DNA of 64,000 bases from an uncultured Eubacteriales bacterium (GCA_958402445.1 CATXTO010000007.1:31437-95436); one strand, 5' to 3'; shown: positions 34,746 through 42,976, numbered from the stretch's first letter. Notes: a model not told the origin generated them from the sequence alone. Translations and numbers: made by a program.

Positions 34746-34846
34746 GAAGGGCGCTTCTGCCAAGAGGGAAACTCCCTTTAGGTGCAAGTGCCTTTTGATG
34801 CGCCGCATCCCCAGAAGGGGAGCGGCAGCGAAGGAGGATAATAAAC
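34746..34846 (+). promoter_or_regulatory. Folded leader of the ECF S-component gene, possible riboswitch
   Basis: Four small hairpins follow in series (AGGGA/TCCCT, GGTGC/GTGCC, GATGC/GCATC, CCCC/GGGG), enclosed by an outer pairing CTTC-TGCC (34755-34762) with GGCA..GAAG ending next to the SD AGGAGG. This arrangement could mask the SD. The segment GGTGCAAGTGCC recalls a cobalamin-riboswitch core, but spacing and other boxes do not fit, so the class is unassigned. Confidence 0.4.
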
Positions 34847-35461
34847 ATGAAACAAACCGGCAAGCAGCACAAACGGATTCAGACCTTGGTCCAAATGGCG
34901 GCGCTCATCGCAATTATGTTGGTCCTGGAGCTGGTCGGACTCGGCATGATTAAAATCGGCGTTTTGGAGATGACCATATTACAGGTCCCCGTTATCATCG
35001 GCGCCATTACAATGGGGCCGATGGCGGGGGCGGCGCTGGGCGGCGTATTTGGACTCATCAGCTTTTGGGAGTGCTTTGGAAAGAGCTATTTTGGTTCCGT
35101 ATTGCTGGGAATCAACCCCTTTCTTACATTTTTGGTCTGTGTTCCCACTCGAATCCTCATGGGCTGGCTTTGCGGCTTGATTTTTCGGGCAATTAACCGG
35201 TCCGGCCGTTTTCGGCTCCTGCCCTTTGCAAGCGCCAGCTTAGCAGGGGCCTTGCTGAATACCGCGCTATTTATGACAACCTTGATGCTCTGCTTCGGTA
35301 GGACCCAGGCGATTCAGGATCTGCAGGGCGGAATGCATATCATTCCCTTTGTGTTTGCCTTTGTGGGGGTTCAGGGTCTTGTCGAGGCTCTATTATCGGC
35401 GTTCCTGGGGACCGCGATCAGCAAGGGATTGTGCGCGGCCTTGCGGCTACAGGGCGCCTGA
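34847..35461 (+). CDS. ECF transporter S component (vitamin-type substrate unknown)
   Basis: The 204-residue protein has six hydrophobic helices and the loop pattern of ECF S components in the PF12822 group: MTILQVPVIIGAITMGPMAGAALGGVFGLISFWECF. The N-terminal MAALIAIMLVLE includes the helix that docks to the EcfT scaffold. S components bind vitamins or metabolites and share a common EcfAAT module, which is not in this window, so this is a group II solo component. Candidates include pantothenate, folate or cobalamin; nothing in the sequence decides. Expression may be controlled by its structured leader. Confidence 0.85.
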   Translation: MKQTGKQHKRIQTLVQMAALIAIMLVLELVGLGMIKIGVLEMTILQVPVIIGAITMGPMAGAALGGVFGLISFWECFGKSYFGSVLLGINPFLTFLVCVPTRILMGWLCGLIFRAINRSGRFRLLPFASASLAGALLNTALFMTTLMLCFGRTQAIQDLQGGMHIIPFVFAFVGVQGLVEALLSAFLGTAISKGLCAALRLQGA

Positions 35462-35745
35462 AAACAATAAGCCTGTCTGCCTTACATTGCGGCCTTGGGC
35501 CTGTCTATGAACCCCTGGCGGATACCGAGGGAAGAAAGGGAACCGTTCCGGTTCCCTTTCTCATTTATCATAATCGTTTTTAACGTTTCGGATCGCTTAA
35601 TCAACTGTAACGCCTGATAAGAAATTGTTTTGCCATGCCAGGGCCGTCATGCCCCATGGAAGATTATGCCGAATTTCTTGCCGTGCCTTTTTATCTTCTC
35701 CTTTTTTATAAAACGCGCTTTTTCGAATGGGAATGATCCCGGGCC
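35462..35745. other. Gene-free stretch before the MATE gene
   Basis: No ORF is credible. It holds the terminator-like hairpin at 35535-35559 and, in front of it, a GC-rich segment with two copies of GCCTGTC (35471 and 35503), a heptamer also seen in the gene-free stretch near 6640. The distal half (35570-35740) is AT-rich without further features. Confidence 0.35.
35535..35559 (+). terminator. Terminator hairpin AAAGGGAACC / GGTTCCCTTT
   Basis: A 10-bp perfect stem with a 5-nt loop, followed by CTCATTTATC. It probably ends the ftsK or ECF S-component transcript. The same stem recurs at 6688-6710. Confidence 0.75.
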
Positions 35746-35774
35746 TTGACTTTTGTAAGTAGGTGCGCTATAAG
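35746..35774 (+). promoter_or_regulatory. Sigma-A-type promoter for the MATE transporter gene
   Basis: TTGACT, 17-bp spacer, TATAAG, about 55 bp before the proposed start. Confidence 0.75.
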
Positions 35775-35827
35775 TATCAAAGAATCCGATCAAGTTAAGG
35801 AATCTTTATTGTGTGGGAGTGAATGCT

Positions 35828-37201
35828 TTGCAAACGGACCGCAACGCCCTGACGGAGGGCGTGATTTGGAAAAAACTGTTGTTCTTTGCCTTGCCAATAT
35901 TTTTCGGAAACGTATTTCAACAGCTCTATAACGCGGTGGATTCCCTCATTGTTGGAAACTTCCTGGGTGATGCCGCTTTGGCGGCGGTCAGCTCTTCCGG
36001 CAGCCTGATTTTTATGATGGTGGGCTTTTTTAACGGCATCGCCATGGGAGCCGGCGTAGTGATCTCTAAGTATTTTGGAGCGAAGGATCATCAGAATCTG
36101 CGTTTGGCCGTCCACACGGATGTGGCGTTCGGCTTGACCGCCGGCGTGGTGCTTACCGTTCTGGGCGTTATTTTTACGCCCGCTATTCTGAGATGGATGG
36201 GAACGCCAGAGGAGGTCATGCCGAACTCTGTCGCCTATTTCCGGGTTTATTTCTGCGGCGCCCTGTTTATTGTCATGTACAATATTTTTGTGGGTATTCT
36301 TCAAGCCGTGGGGGACAGCCGCCGTCCACTTTATTACTTAATTCTTTCTTCGGCGCTTAACGTGGTGCTGGATCTGCTGTTTGTGGGAGTATTTCACATG
36401 GGTGTCGCCTCCGCCGCTCTGGCGACTACCATCTCCCAAGGTGTGAGCGCCATTTTATGCTTTATCCGGTTGGTCAAGTACAAGACAGTCTATCAGCTAT
36501 TCCCCCGGCAAATCCGGTTTCATATACCAAGCTTAAAAAACGTGGTTCGTTTTGGACTGCCCTCCGGCGTCCAAAACTCCATTATCGCTTTTGCCAACCT
36601 GGTGGTCCAGACCAACATCAACAGCTTTGGCAAGTCCGCTATGGCTGGCTGCGGTTCCTATTCAAAAATTGAGGGTTTCGCCTTTTTGCCCATTACTTGC
36701 TTCGCCATGGCGCTTTCCACCTTTGTGGGGCAAAACCTGGGCGCCAGACAGTATGACCGGGTGAAAAAGGGCGTGCGGTTTGGAATTTTATGCTCCGTAT
36801 GCCTGGCTGAGCTGGTGGGCGTCGTCATTTTCCTGCTGGCGCCGCAGTTGATCGCCCTGTTCAACGACAGCCCTGAGGTTGTGAATTACGGTGTGCGTCA
36901 GGCGAGGCTGGAGTCTCTGTTTTACCTCTTTCTTGCGTTTTCCCATTGCATTGCGGGAATTATGCGAGGATCCGGAAAGGCAACGGTGCCCATGTTCACC
37001 ATGCTGCTCACCTGGTGCTTGACCAGGATCGCATACATAACAATTGTGATTCGCTATGTTCCAAAGATTGAGGTGGTATTTTCCGCTTACCCCCTGACCT
37101 GGTTTTTGAGCTCTGTCATCTTCCTGATTTACTTTTTAACAGCAGACTGGCTTCACAGTTTTGATAAGCTTGAGGCGCGCGAGCGCGCCAAGAGCGGTTG
37201 A
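35828..37201 (+). CDS. MATE-family efflux transporter
   Basis: The protein of about 457 residues has twelve hydrophobic helices in two halves, and the start ALTEGVIWKKLLFFALPIFFGNVFQQLYNAVDSLIVGNFLG is characteristic of bacterial MATE (DinF/NorM-like) exporters. These use Na+ or H+ gradients to expel cationic drugs or metabolites. I placed the start at TTG, 8 bp after GGGAG; in-frame GTGs 9 and 15 bp upstream are possible. It has its own promoter and terminator. Substrate unknown. Confidence 0.92.
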   Translation: MQTDRNALTEGVIWKKLLFFALPIFFGNVFQQLYNAVDSLIVGNFLGDAALAAVSSSGSLIFMMVGFFNGIAMGAGVVISKYFGAKDHQNLRLAVHTDVAFGLTAGVVLTVLGVIFTPAILRWMGTPEEVMPNSVAYFRVYFCGALFIVMYNIFVGILQAVGDSRRPLYYLILSSALNVVLDLLFVGVFHMGVASAALATTISQGVSAILCFIRLVKYKTVYQLFPRQIRFHIPSLKNVVRFGLPSGVQNSIIAFANLVVQTNINSFGKSAMAGCGSYSKIEGFAFLPITCFAMALSTFVGQNLGARQYDRVKKGVRFGILCSVCLAELVGVVIFLLAPQLIALFNDSPEVVNYGVRQARLESLFYLFLAFSHCIAGIMRGSGKATVPMFTMLLTWCLTRIAYITIVIRYVPKIEVVFSAYPLTWFLSSVIFLIYFLTADWLHSFDKLEARERAKSG

Positions 37202-37217
37202 GCGGTAGACCCTCGCA

Positions 37218-37246
37218 CCCCGCCTTGCGGTTAACGCAAGGCGGGG
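37218..37246 (+). terminator. Terminator after the MATE gene
   Basis: A 12-bp perfect stem CCCCGCCTTGCG / CGCAAGGCGGGG, 5-nt loop, T5 tail. Confidence 0.9.
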
Positions 37247-37257
37247 TTTTTGCGTTG

Positions 37258-37286
37258 GCATATGAGACGGACAAGACTCATATGGT
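37258..37286 (+). promoter_or_regulatory. Sigma-E-like promoter of the spoIIIA operon
   Basis: GCATATG (37258-37264), an exact 14-bp spacer and CATATGGT (37279-37286) fit the mother-cell sigma-E pattern of a GCATATT-type -35 box and a CATACAAT-type -10 box (6/7 and 5/8). It is 17 bp before the start codon, so the transcript leader would be very short. Confidence 0.55.
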
Positions 37287-37303
37287 ATAGCGGGAGTGAG
37301 ATT

Positions 37304-38167
37304 ATGATTTGTTACTGGAGAGAGCTCTTGGACCTGCTGCCGCCCTGGCTCCGGGAGCCGGCGGATACGGGGGAGCAGGACAAGCACTTGCGCGAGATAC
37401 GCTTACGCGTTGGGCAGACGCCCCAATTTATCACGGGAGCTGGCGAGCGGTATCCCACCTGCCGCCGGATTGGACCGGAGGATTTGGCCTTTACAGTGAA
37501 CCTAGTCTCCCGATTTTCTCCCTATGCCGCGATCGGTATGGCCAAGGGATATTTGACGGCGCGGGGCGGGCATCGTGTTGGCTTATGCGGAACCGCTGTG
37601 GTTCAAAATGGGAAAATCACGGCAATCAAGGAACTAAACTCTCTTTGCGTCCGGGTAGCTAGGGACATGCCTGGGCTGGCATCCAGTTTGGTTGGACGTT
37701 TGGGAAGCGGCTCGGTGCTACTTTTAGGACCCCCAGGCAGCGGCAAGACCACGCTATTACGAGATCTCATCCGGCAGATATCGGAATTTCGGCGGCAGAC
37801 GATCAGCGTAGTGGATGAGCGGGGCGAGATCTTTCCGGTGGTGAGCGGGCGTCATCAATTTCAAACCGGCAGCCGGACCGACGTGCTCACCGGCTGTGGG
37901 AAACAAGAGGGAATGGAGCTGGTGCTGCGGGCCATGGGGCCGGCATGGATTGCGGTCGATGAAATTACCTGCCTGGAGGACTGTACCGTGATGGAGCAGT
38001 GTGGCTGTTGCGGCGCGCAATTCATAGCGACAGCCCACGCCGGCGGCCTGGAAGATCTGCACCGCCGGCCTGTATACAAAAGGCTTTTGGCGACCGGCAT
38101 GTTTACCGAGGCAGTGGTCCTGCGACCTGACCAGACTTTTACAATGGAGAGGTTGGATGCGTCATGA
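37304..38167 (+). CDS. spoIIIAA: Stage III sporulation protein AA (ATPase)
   Basis: This 287-residue cytosolic ATPase resembles type II/IV secretion ATPases and powers the SpoIIIA-SpoIIQ channel between mother cell and forespore. Walker A is LLGPPGSGKTTLLRDLI, Walker B follows at PAWIAVDEITCLEDC, and SVVDERGEIFPV matches the family. The ATG preceded by GGGAG is used; an upstream in-frame extension overlaps the promoter. It starts an eight-gene operon with the canonical AA-AH order and overlaps spoIIIAB by 4 bp. Confidence 0.95.
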   Translation: MICYWRELLDLLPPWLREPADTGEQDKHLREIRLRVGQTPQFITGAGERYPTCRRIGPEDLAFTVNLVSRFSPYAAIGMAKGYLTARGGHRVGLCGTAVVQNGKITAIKELNSLCVRVARDMPGLASSLVGRLGSGSVLLLGPPGSGKTTLLRDLIRQISEFRRQTISVVDERGEIFPVVSGRHQFQTGSRTDVLTGCGKQEGMELVLRAMGPAWIAVDEITCLEDCTVMEQCGCCGAQFIATAHAGGLEDLHRRPVYKRLLATGMFTEAVVLRPDQTFTMERLDAS

Positions 38168-38673
38168 TTCGATGGATTGGAGCGATTTGCGTAATAGGCG
38201 CCTGCGGATTCTGCGGCTTTTCTATGGCAGCAAGCTATACTGGCATTCAGCGGGCACTGCGCCAGCTTCAGGCGGCGCTGGAGATGATGCAGTGCCAAAT
38301 GGAATATCAGCTCACGGAGCTGCCGGAGCTTTGCAGTATCCTGGAGAAAGCATGCAGCGGACCTGTGGGCAGGCTGTTTGGAGCGTTTGAACAGGAACTA
38401 CGAATGCCGGACGCCGGCGACGCATCAACCTGTCTTTGCCTGGCGCTGGCTCGGACCCGGGATTTACCTGCCCGCTGCCGGGACATTTTACTGCAGCTTG
38501 GACAAACCCTGGGACAGTATGACCTGTCCGGACAGCTGCGGGGAATCGCGGCGGCTAAAGACTCCTGCGCCCGGGAGCTGGCCGCTATGGAAGCGGAGAA
38601 GGGAGGGCGGCTGCGCAGTTATCGGGCGCTGGGCCTCTGCGGCGGCGCCGCCCTGGCGATTCTGCTGCTGTAA
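38164..38673 (+). CDS. spoIIIAB: Stage III sporulation protein AB
   Basis: The 169-residue protein has an N-terminal membrane helix (residues 3-22), a helical cytosolic-type domain resembling GspF-like secretion proteins (QLQAALEMMQCQMEYQLTELPELC) and a C-terminal hydrophobic anchor. It is part of the SpoIIIA channel in the outer forespore membrane. It starts inside the end of spoIIIAA (ATGA overlap), and its stop is 2 bp before spoIIIAC. Confidence 0.93.
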   Translation: MIRWIGAICVIGACGFCGFSMAASYTGIQRALRQLQAALEMMQCQMEYQLTELPELCSILEKACSGPVGRLFGAFEQELRMPDAGDASTCLCLALARTRDLPARCRDILLQLGQTLGQYDLSGQLRGIAAAKDSCARELAAMEAEKGGRLRSYRALGLCGGAALAILLL

Positions 38674-38675
38674 TA

Positions 38676-38870
38676 ATGGAAATTGACCTCATTTTTAAAA
38701 TCGCCGCAGTCGGTATCATTGTGACCATTCTGAACCAGGTTCTGGTTCGCTCCGGGCGCGAGGAGCAGGCCACCATGACGACTTTGGCTGGCTTAGTTGT
38801 GGTGCTGATGATTTTAGCCCAGAAAATTGCGGACCTGTTCGATTTAGTCAAGACACTGTTTCAATTTTAG
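38676..38870 (+). CDS. spoIIIAC: Stage III sporulation protein AC
   Basis: This 64-residue, two-helix membrane protein (helices about residues 5-22 and 34-52) has the family signature FKIAAVGIIVTILNQVLVRSGREEQA. Length is exactly as in other spore formers. It is thought to form part of the membrane platform of the SpoIIIA complex with AD and AE. Spacing to both neighbours is 2 bp. Confidence 0.93.
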   Translation: MEIDLIFKIAAVGIIVTILNQVLVRSGREEQATMTTLAGLVVVLMILAQKIADLFDLVKTLFQF

Positions 38871-38872
38871 AT

Positions 38873-39265
38873 ATGGAACACTTTTTACAGGCGGCAGCCC
38901 TTGCCATGATCGGCTCTATCCTGGCAATTGTGCTGAGAAAGCAGACAAAGGAGCTCTCTATTTTGCTGGTGATCGCCTGCAGCGCCGCAATTCTGGCGCT
39001 GGGCGCTTGGTTTTTGGAGCCAATACTGGACTTTGTCTCTCGCTTACGGCTCATGGGAGAACTGGATGACGGAATGGTCACAATTCTGCTGAAAACCGCC
39101 GGCGTCGGCCTCATCACGGAGCTGGCCTGCGCGGTTTGCGAGGACGCGGGAGAGGCCACCCTAGGAAAAATGGCACGGGTTTGCGGCAGCGCCGCGGCGC
39201 TCTATCTGGCACTGCCCCTGCTTACAGCGGTGTTGGACATGCTGCAAGCCATGCTGGAGGGTTGA
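38873..39265 (+). CDS. spoIIIAD: Stage III sporulation protein AD
   Basis: This 130-residue membrane protein has about four hydrophobic segments; the first half resembles SpoIIIAC (AALAMIGSILAIVLRKQTKELSILLVIACS), as is usual for the AC/AD pair. The conserved GLITELACAVCEDAGE region is present. It sits in the mother-cell side of the double membrane around the forespore. One base separates it from spoIIIAE. Confidence 0.93.
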   Translation: MEHFLQAAALAMIGSILAIVLRKQTKELSILLVIACSAAILALGAWFLEPILDFVSRLRLMGELDDGMVTILLKTAGVGLITELACAVCEDAGEATLGKMARVCGSAAALYLALPLLTAVLDMLQAMLEG

Positions 39266-39266
39266 A

Positions 39267-40334
39267 ATGCGGAAACTACTGATTTTACTTCTGACCGTGG
39301 TGCTGCTGGCGTTGCCAGTTCTGGCGTCGGAGACGGAGCCGGTGGTGGACATGGATCCCGTCGTGGACGGAATTCCGGAGTCCGCCGTCTCCTATATGCC
39401 GGATACGAACAAAGGCTTTCTCAACGGCTTTCTGGAGCTGGTCCGGAAGGCACTGGAAACCGTGATACCTGGCATGCGGGAAGCCATTGTTTCCTGCGTG
39501 GGGGTGATTGCCGCCGCAGTCCTCTGCGCTCTATTCAAGAGCGCAGAGCCCTCCGGAAAATCACCGGCGGCGGATATCATTGGGGCCATCGCCATCGCTT
39601 CTTTGATGCTCCAACCAATGGACACCTTGATTCAGCAGGGCATCGCTACGGTCCAAGAGCTCAGCGACTATGGCAAGCTGCTGCTACCGGTGATGTCCAC
39701 GGCCATGGTTGCTTCCGGCGGGACGACCACGGCGTCGGCCCTTTATTTGGGAACCGCCTTCTTTGACAGTATTCTGACTACCATGATCGCCCGGCTGTTA
39801 ACGCCAATGATTTATTTGTTTTTGGCGGTTTCCATGGCGGCTTCCGCTATGGACAGCGACCTATTGAATCGGGTGCGGGATTTCATCAAGAACATCGCCA
39901 CCTGGGGACTGAAGCTGGTGCTGTACATTTTTATCGGCTATATGACCATTACCAGGGTGATCAGCGGATCTGCCGACGCGGCAGCGGTCAAAGCGGCCAA
40001 GCTGGCCCTTTCGGGGGTGGTGCCTGTGGTTGGCGGTATCATATCGGACGCGTCGGAAGCCGTTGTGCTCAGCGCCACGGCGGTACGAGGCACGGCAGGG
40101 GTTTTTGGCATGCTGGCTATTTTGGCGACGGGAGCTGTTCCATTTTTAAAAATTGGAATTCAATATCTGCTCCTGAAGCTGACAGCCGCGTTATGCGGTG
40201 TGGTGGGCAATAAAAACCACACCGCCTTGACGGAGAATTTTGCGCAGGCGATGGGCCTTTTGCTGGCAATGACTGGAACCTGTTGTCTGCTCCTGCTCAT
40301 CAGCACCGTATGTTTTATGAAGGGGGTAATCTGA
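39267..40334 (+). CDS. spoIIIAE: Stage III sporulation protein AE
   Basis: The 355-residue protein has an N-terminal signal peptide (MRKLLILLLTVVLLALPVLAS), a short extracytoplasmic region and about seven transmembrane helices. Conserved stretches include KLLLPVMSTAMVASGGTTTASALYLGTAFFDS and a central ISDASEAVVLSATAVRGTAGVFG. It is the large polytopic subunit of the SpoIIIA channel. Its stop overlaps the spoIIIAF ATG by one base. Confidence 0.94.
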   Translation: MRKLLILLLTVVLLALPVLASETEPVVDMDPVVDGIPESAVSYMPDTNKGFLNGFLELVRKALETVIPGMREAIVSCVGVIAAAVLCALFKSAEPSGKSPAADIIGAIAIASLMLQPMDTLIQQGIATVQELSDYGKLLLPVMSTAMVASGGTTTASALYLGTAFFDSILTTMIARLLTPMIYLFLAVSMAASAMDSDLLNRVRDFIKNIATWGLKLVLYIFIGYMTITRVISGSADAAAVKAAKLALSGVVPVVGGIISDASEAVVLSATAVRGTAGVFGMLAILATGAVPFLKIGIQYLLLKLTAALCGVVGNKNHTALTENFAQAMGLLLAMTGTCCLLLLISTVCFMKGVI

Positions 40335-40804
40335 TGGACGCCTTGCGCCGCTATATACTCGCAGTGACCACGGCGGCCATGCTCTGCGCGCTGGTTAAGT
40401 CGGTCACCATTGGGCAAAAGGGACAACAGAAAATTTTAGGGCTTATATGCGGCGTGTTTTTGCTGGCTACAGCGCTCTCACCCGTCCAGTCTCTGCGTCT
40501 GCCGGATTTGGACGACTTTACTGGACAAATCCACACAGAAGCGGAGACCGCAACCGCACAGGCCGCCGCGGAGACAAAACTTCGGCTGGACTCTATCATA
40601 ACGGAGCAGGCCGCCACATATATTTTGGACAAAGCCGATGCTCTGGGAATGGAGCTGGAAGTACAGGTGGAGCTCAATGAGGAGGCTGTGCCGTGGCGAG
40701 TCACGCTGCGCGGTTCGGTTTCCCCCTATGCAAAAACCCGTCTTTCCGCCATCCTGGAGGAGGATCTTGGAATTCCGGCTGCACGACAGGAGTGGTACGG
40801 ATGA
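40334..40804 (+). CDS. spoIIIAF: Stage III sporulation protein AF
   Basis: This 156-residue protein has two N-terminal transmembrane helices (about residues 6-24 and 33-49) and a soluble domain of about 100 residues with a ring-building-motif-like fold reported for SpoIIIAF (TYILDKADALGMELEVQVELNEEAVPWRVTLRG). The start ATG overlaps the AE stop; the frame is open further upstream but lacks family residues. It overlaps spoIIIAG by 4 bp. Confidence 0.92.
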   Translation: MDALRRYILAVTTAAMLCALVKSVTIGQKGQQKILGLICGVFLLATALSPVQSLRLPDLDDFTGQIHTEAETATAQAAAETKLRLDSIITEQAATYILDKADALGMELEVQVELNEEAVPWRVTLRGSVSPYAKTRLSAILEEDLGIPAARQEWYG

Positions 40805-41340
40805 GGGGGGATAACACGCTTCGAGAGCGATTCTCCGGCTTTTTACAGAAGCTGGGAAAATTCAAATTTCCGATTCTGATTTTGCTTCTGGGCCTGTTAC
40901 TGCTGCTCCTACCCGGGAAAAGCAGTCCAAAGGCGGCGGAACCAGAGACGGAGAGCAACGTGGATGTACAGACCTCCCTAACCATTCAGGAGAATGCCTT
41001 GGCGGAGCTCCTGAGCCAAATTCGCGGGGCCGGGTCAGTACAGGTGATGCTGAGCTTAAAGTCCGGGGAACAGGTCCTCTACCAATCCGATACCCAACTC
41101 CAGACCAACAGCGGCGATACAGAGGAGAGCGTGCGACAGGAGGATTCCACGGTCTTACTGTCCAAAGGCAGCGGCAACCAATCTGCCCTCGTGCGGCAGG
41201 TGGTGGCGCCGGTCTATCAGGGGGCTCTTGTAGTCTGCCAAGGGGCGGACGACCCAGTGGTCAAGCTGGCGCTGGTGCAGGCAGTTTCCAGTGTCACCGG
41301 TCTGGGCACGGACCAGATCACAGTTGTAAAAATGAAATGA
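40801..41340 (+). CDS. spoIIIAG: Stage III sporulation protein AG
   Basis: The 179-residue protein carries one transmembrane helix (about residues 22-38) and an extracytoplasmic ring-forming domain. The family block ALAELLSQIRGAGSVQVMLSLKSGEQVLYQ is clear, followed by a variable acidic/Ser insert, then GALVVCQGADDPVVKLALVQAVSSVTGL. In B. subtilis SpoIIIAG makes a large oligomeric ring in the intermembrane space. Start ATG overlaps the AF stop. Confidence 0.93.
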   Translation: MRGDNTLRERFSGFLQKLGKFKFPILILLLGLLLLLLPGKSSPKAAEPETESNVDVQTSLTIQENALAELLSQIRGAGSVQVMLSLKSGEQVLYQSDTQLQTNSGDTEESVRQEDSTVLLSKGSGNQSALVRQVVAPVYQGALVVCQGADDPVVKLALVQAVSSVTGLGTDQITVVKMK

Positions 41341-41359
41341 ATTGAGGAGGAATACTTTC

Positions 41360-41932
41360 ATGAAAACCTGGAAGAAAAACGCTGTGGTGGCATCGGTTTT
41401 GGTGTTTATCTGTGCCGGGATCTACCTGAACTGGTTGTATACCCAAGACACGAAGACCACCGATCTCGTCGACACCCTGAATCAGGAAAAAATTCTGGGC
41501 AGTTCCACGCTTGTGATGAGTCAGGGCGACGATCTGCCTGCTAACGCGGCGAACGAAGACCTGGACCCAGCGTCCGGAAATGTGACAGACTATTTTGCGG
41601 CAGTCCGTTTGAGCCGGCAGCAGTCCAGAGATAGCGCGGTGTCCTTGCTGCAGGAAGCGATCTCCTATGGCGAGGATGCGGACACCACCTCCGCCTCCAA
41701 AGAGCTGGAAGGTATCGTGGAAACCGCGCTGTGCGAGGCTCAGATTGAGAGCCTGGTGATTGCCAAGGGCTATAACGATTGCGTGGCTTATATGAACGAC
41801 GGCGGCATCTCCGTAGCGGTGGCGGCTCCGAAGGAGGGTTTGCAGGAGACCGACGTGGCCTTAATTTCCGACATTGTGATGACCCAGGCTGACATCTCCC
41901 TGGCAGATATCCGTATCATCGAGGTTAAGTAA
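41360..41932 (+). CDS. spoIIIAH: Stage III sporulation protein AH
   Basis: This 190-residue bitopic protein has an N-terminal helix (residues 7-25) and a secretin/FliF-like ring domain near the C-terminus (about residues 85-190) that pairs with forespore SpoIIQ. I used the ATG 9 bp after GAGGAGG; a TTG 18 bp upstream lies within the SD itself. It closes the operon and is followed by a strong terminator. A spoIIQ gene is not in this window. Confidence 0.94.
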   Translation: MKTWKKNAVVASVLVFICAGIYLNWLYTQDTKTTDLVDTLNQEKILGSSTLVMSQGDDLPANAANEDLDPASGNVTDYFAAVRLSRQQSRDSAVSLLQEAISYGEDADTTSASKELEGIVETALCEAQIESLVIAKGYNDCVAYMNDGGISVAVAAPKEGLQETDVALISDIVMTQADISLADIRIIEVK

Positions 41933-41938
41933 GACAGA

Positions 41939-41964
41939 GGGCCTGCGAAATCATTCGCAGGCCC
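41939..41964 (+). terminator. Terminator of the spoIIIA operon
   Basis: An 11-bp perfect stem GGGCCTGCGAA / TTCGCAGGCCC, 4-nt loop, T5 tail. Confidence 0.92.
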
Positions 41965-42011
41965 TTTTTAGAGCTGCCCGGCCATTTTGGGGGAAGGATG
42001 GAGAACCAGTC

Positions 42012-42041
42012 TTGACAATTGCTGCCAGGCAATGATAGAAT
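42012..42041 (+). promoter_or_regulatory. Promoter for the cysE-cysS T-box transcript
   Basis: TTGACA, 18-bp spacer, TAGAAT, immediately upstream of the T-box leader. Confidence 0.75.
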
Positions 42042-42059
42042 ATAAAAAATTCATATCAC

Positions 42060-42257
42060 GTGGAACGGAAGAAGTAACCTTTTGCGCGCCTACAGAGAGT
42101 CCCGCCATGGCTGGAAGCGGGGCGGTATGCGGGAGGGAGAAGTGCGTCCGGGAGTGAGGGGGAGACCCCGTTGGCCGCGTAAAGGCTGAAAGTGAGAAAC
42201 CGGAGTGGAACCGCGAGCAAACGCCCGCCTCTTGGATTGGTCAAGAGGTGGGTTTTT
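42060..42257 (+). promoter_or_regulatory. T-box riboswitch, probably tRNA(Cys)-responsive, for cysE-cysS
   Basis: The leader has AGAGAG at the base of stem I (42092-42097), a GC-rich distal arm, and the conserved T-box TGGAACCGCG at 42206-42215, which pairs with the free CCA end of uncharged tRNA. A terminator (CCCGCCTCTTG / CAAGAGGTGGG, 42224-42252, then T5) follows. A TGC at 42143-42145 after GAAG is a candidate Cys specifier, placed with less certainty. Uncharged tRNA(Cys) would switch on serine acetyltransferase and CysRS together. Confidence 0.85.
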
Positions 42258-42328
42258 CACATAAGATAAACGGAGTTGTGGGATCATAAACGGTCCCCAA
42301 TTTAGTTTATAATTCGGAGGGAACCCCT

Positions 42329-42976
42329 ATGGGACTGCGTGAGACAATTCACGCCTATCAAAAAAATGATCCTGCCGCCAGAACGGCATTGGAAATATTT
42401 TTATTATACAATGGTCTGCACGCCACCATCTATTATCGCATTTCTCACTGGCTCTACCGCCACGGCTGCCGATTCCTGGCCCGCTGGCTGTCTCAGCATG
42501 CAAAATGGACCACGGGAGTTGAGATCCATCCTGCCGCTACCATTGGCAGGCGCCTGGTGATAGACCACGGGACCGGAATCGTCATCGGCGCCACAGCGAA
42601 GATTGGAGATGACTGCCTACTGTATCAGGGCGTCACGCTGGGCGGCACCGGAATCACCGCAGGGAAGCGACATCCCACTTTAGGGAATAACGTTATGGTA
42701 GGCTGTGGGGCCAAAATACTGGGCCCCATACAAATTGGAGATAATGCACGTGTAGCTGCCAACGCCGTGGTCTTGCGGGATGTCCCGGAGAACTCAACGG
42801 TGGTAGGCGTCCCAGGTAAAATTGTTCGCGTCAATGGCGAGAGGCTGGACCACGTGCACACCCCGGACCCTGTGGAGCTGGAGCTCCAAGAGCTGCACCG
42901 GCGGCTGGATGCGCTGGAAAAACAACTGCAAAAGGAGAATCATGACCATGTACCTGTACAATTCCCTCAGCCATAA
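42329..42976 (+). CDS. cysE: Serine O-acetyltransferase
   Basis: This enzyme makes O-acetylserine from serine and acetyl-CoA, the entry to cysteine synthesis. The 215-residue protein has the helical N-terminal domain and a left-handed beta-helix of hexapeptide repeats: EIHPAATIGRRLVIDHGTGIVIGATAKIGDDCLLYQGVTLGGTG, with the catalytic Asp-His pair in VIDHG. The C-terminal tail is charged and helical. SD GGAGGG precedes the ATG. It overlaps cysS by about 30 bp, and both are under the T-box, tying cysteine supply to tRNA charging. Confidence 0.96.
   Translation: MGLRETIHAYQKNDPAARTALEIFLLYNGLHATIYYRISHWLYRHGCRFLARWLSQHAKWTTGVEIHPAATIGRRLVIDHGTGIVIGATAKIGDDCLLYQGVTLGGTGITAGKRHPTLGNNVMVGCGAKILGPIQIGDNARVAANAVVLRDVPENSTVVGVPGKIVRVNGERLDHVHTPDPVELELQELHRRLDALEKQLQKENHDHVPVQFPQP

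Noticed and set aside
34746..34846. Cobalamin riboswitch upstream of the ECF S component
   Set aside because: Only GGTGCAAGTGCC resembles the core; GGGAA is locked in a local hairpin at the wrong distance and the CCCGC-ACTGT part is missing. Left as an unassigned leader.
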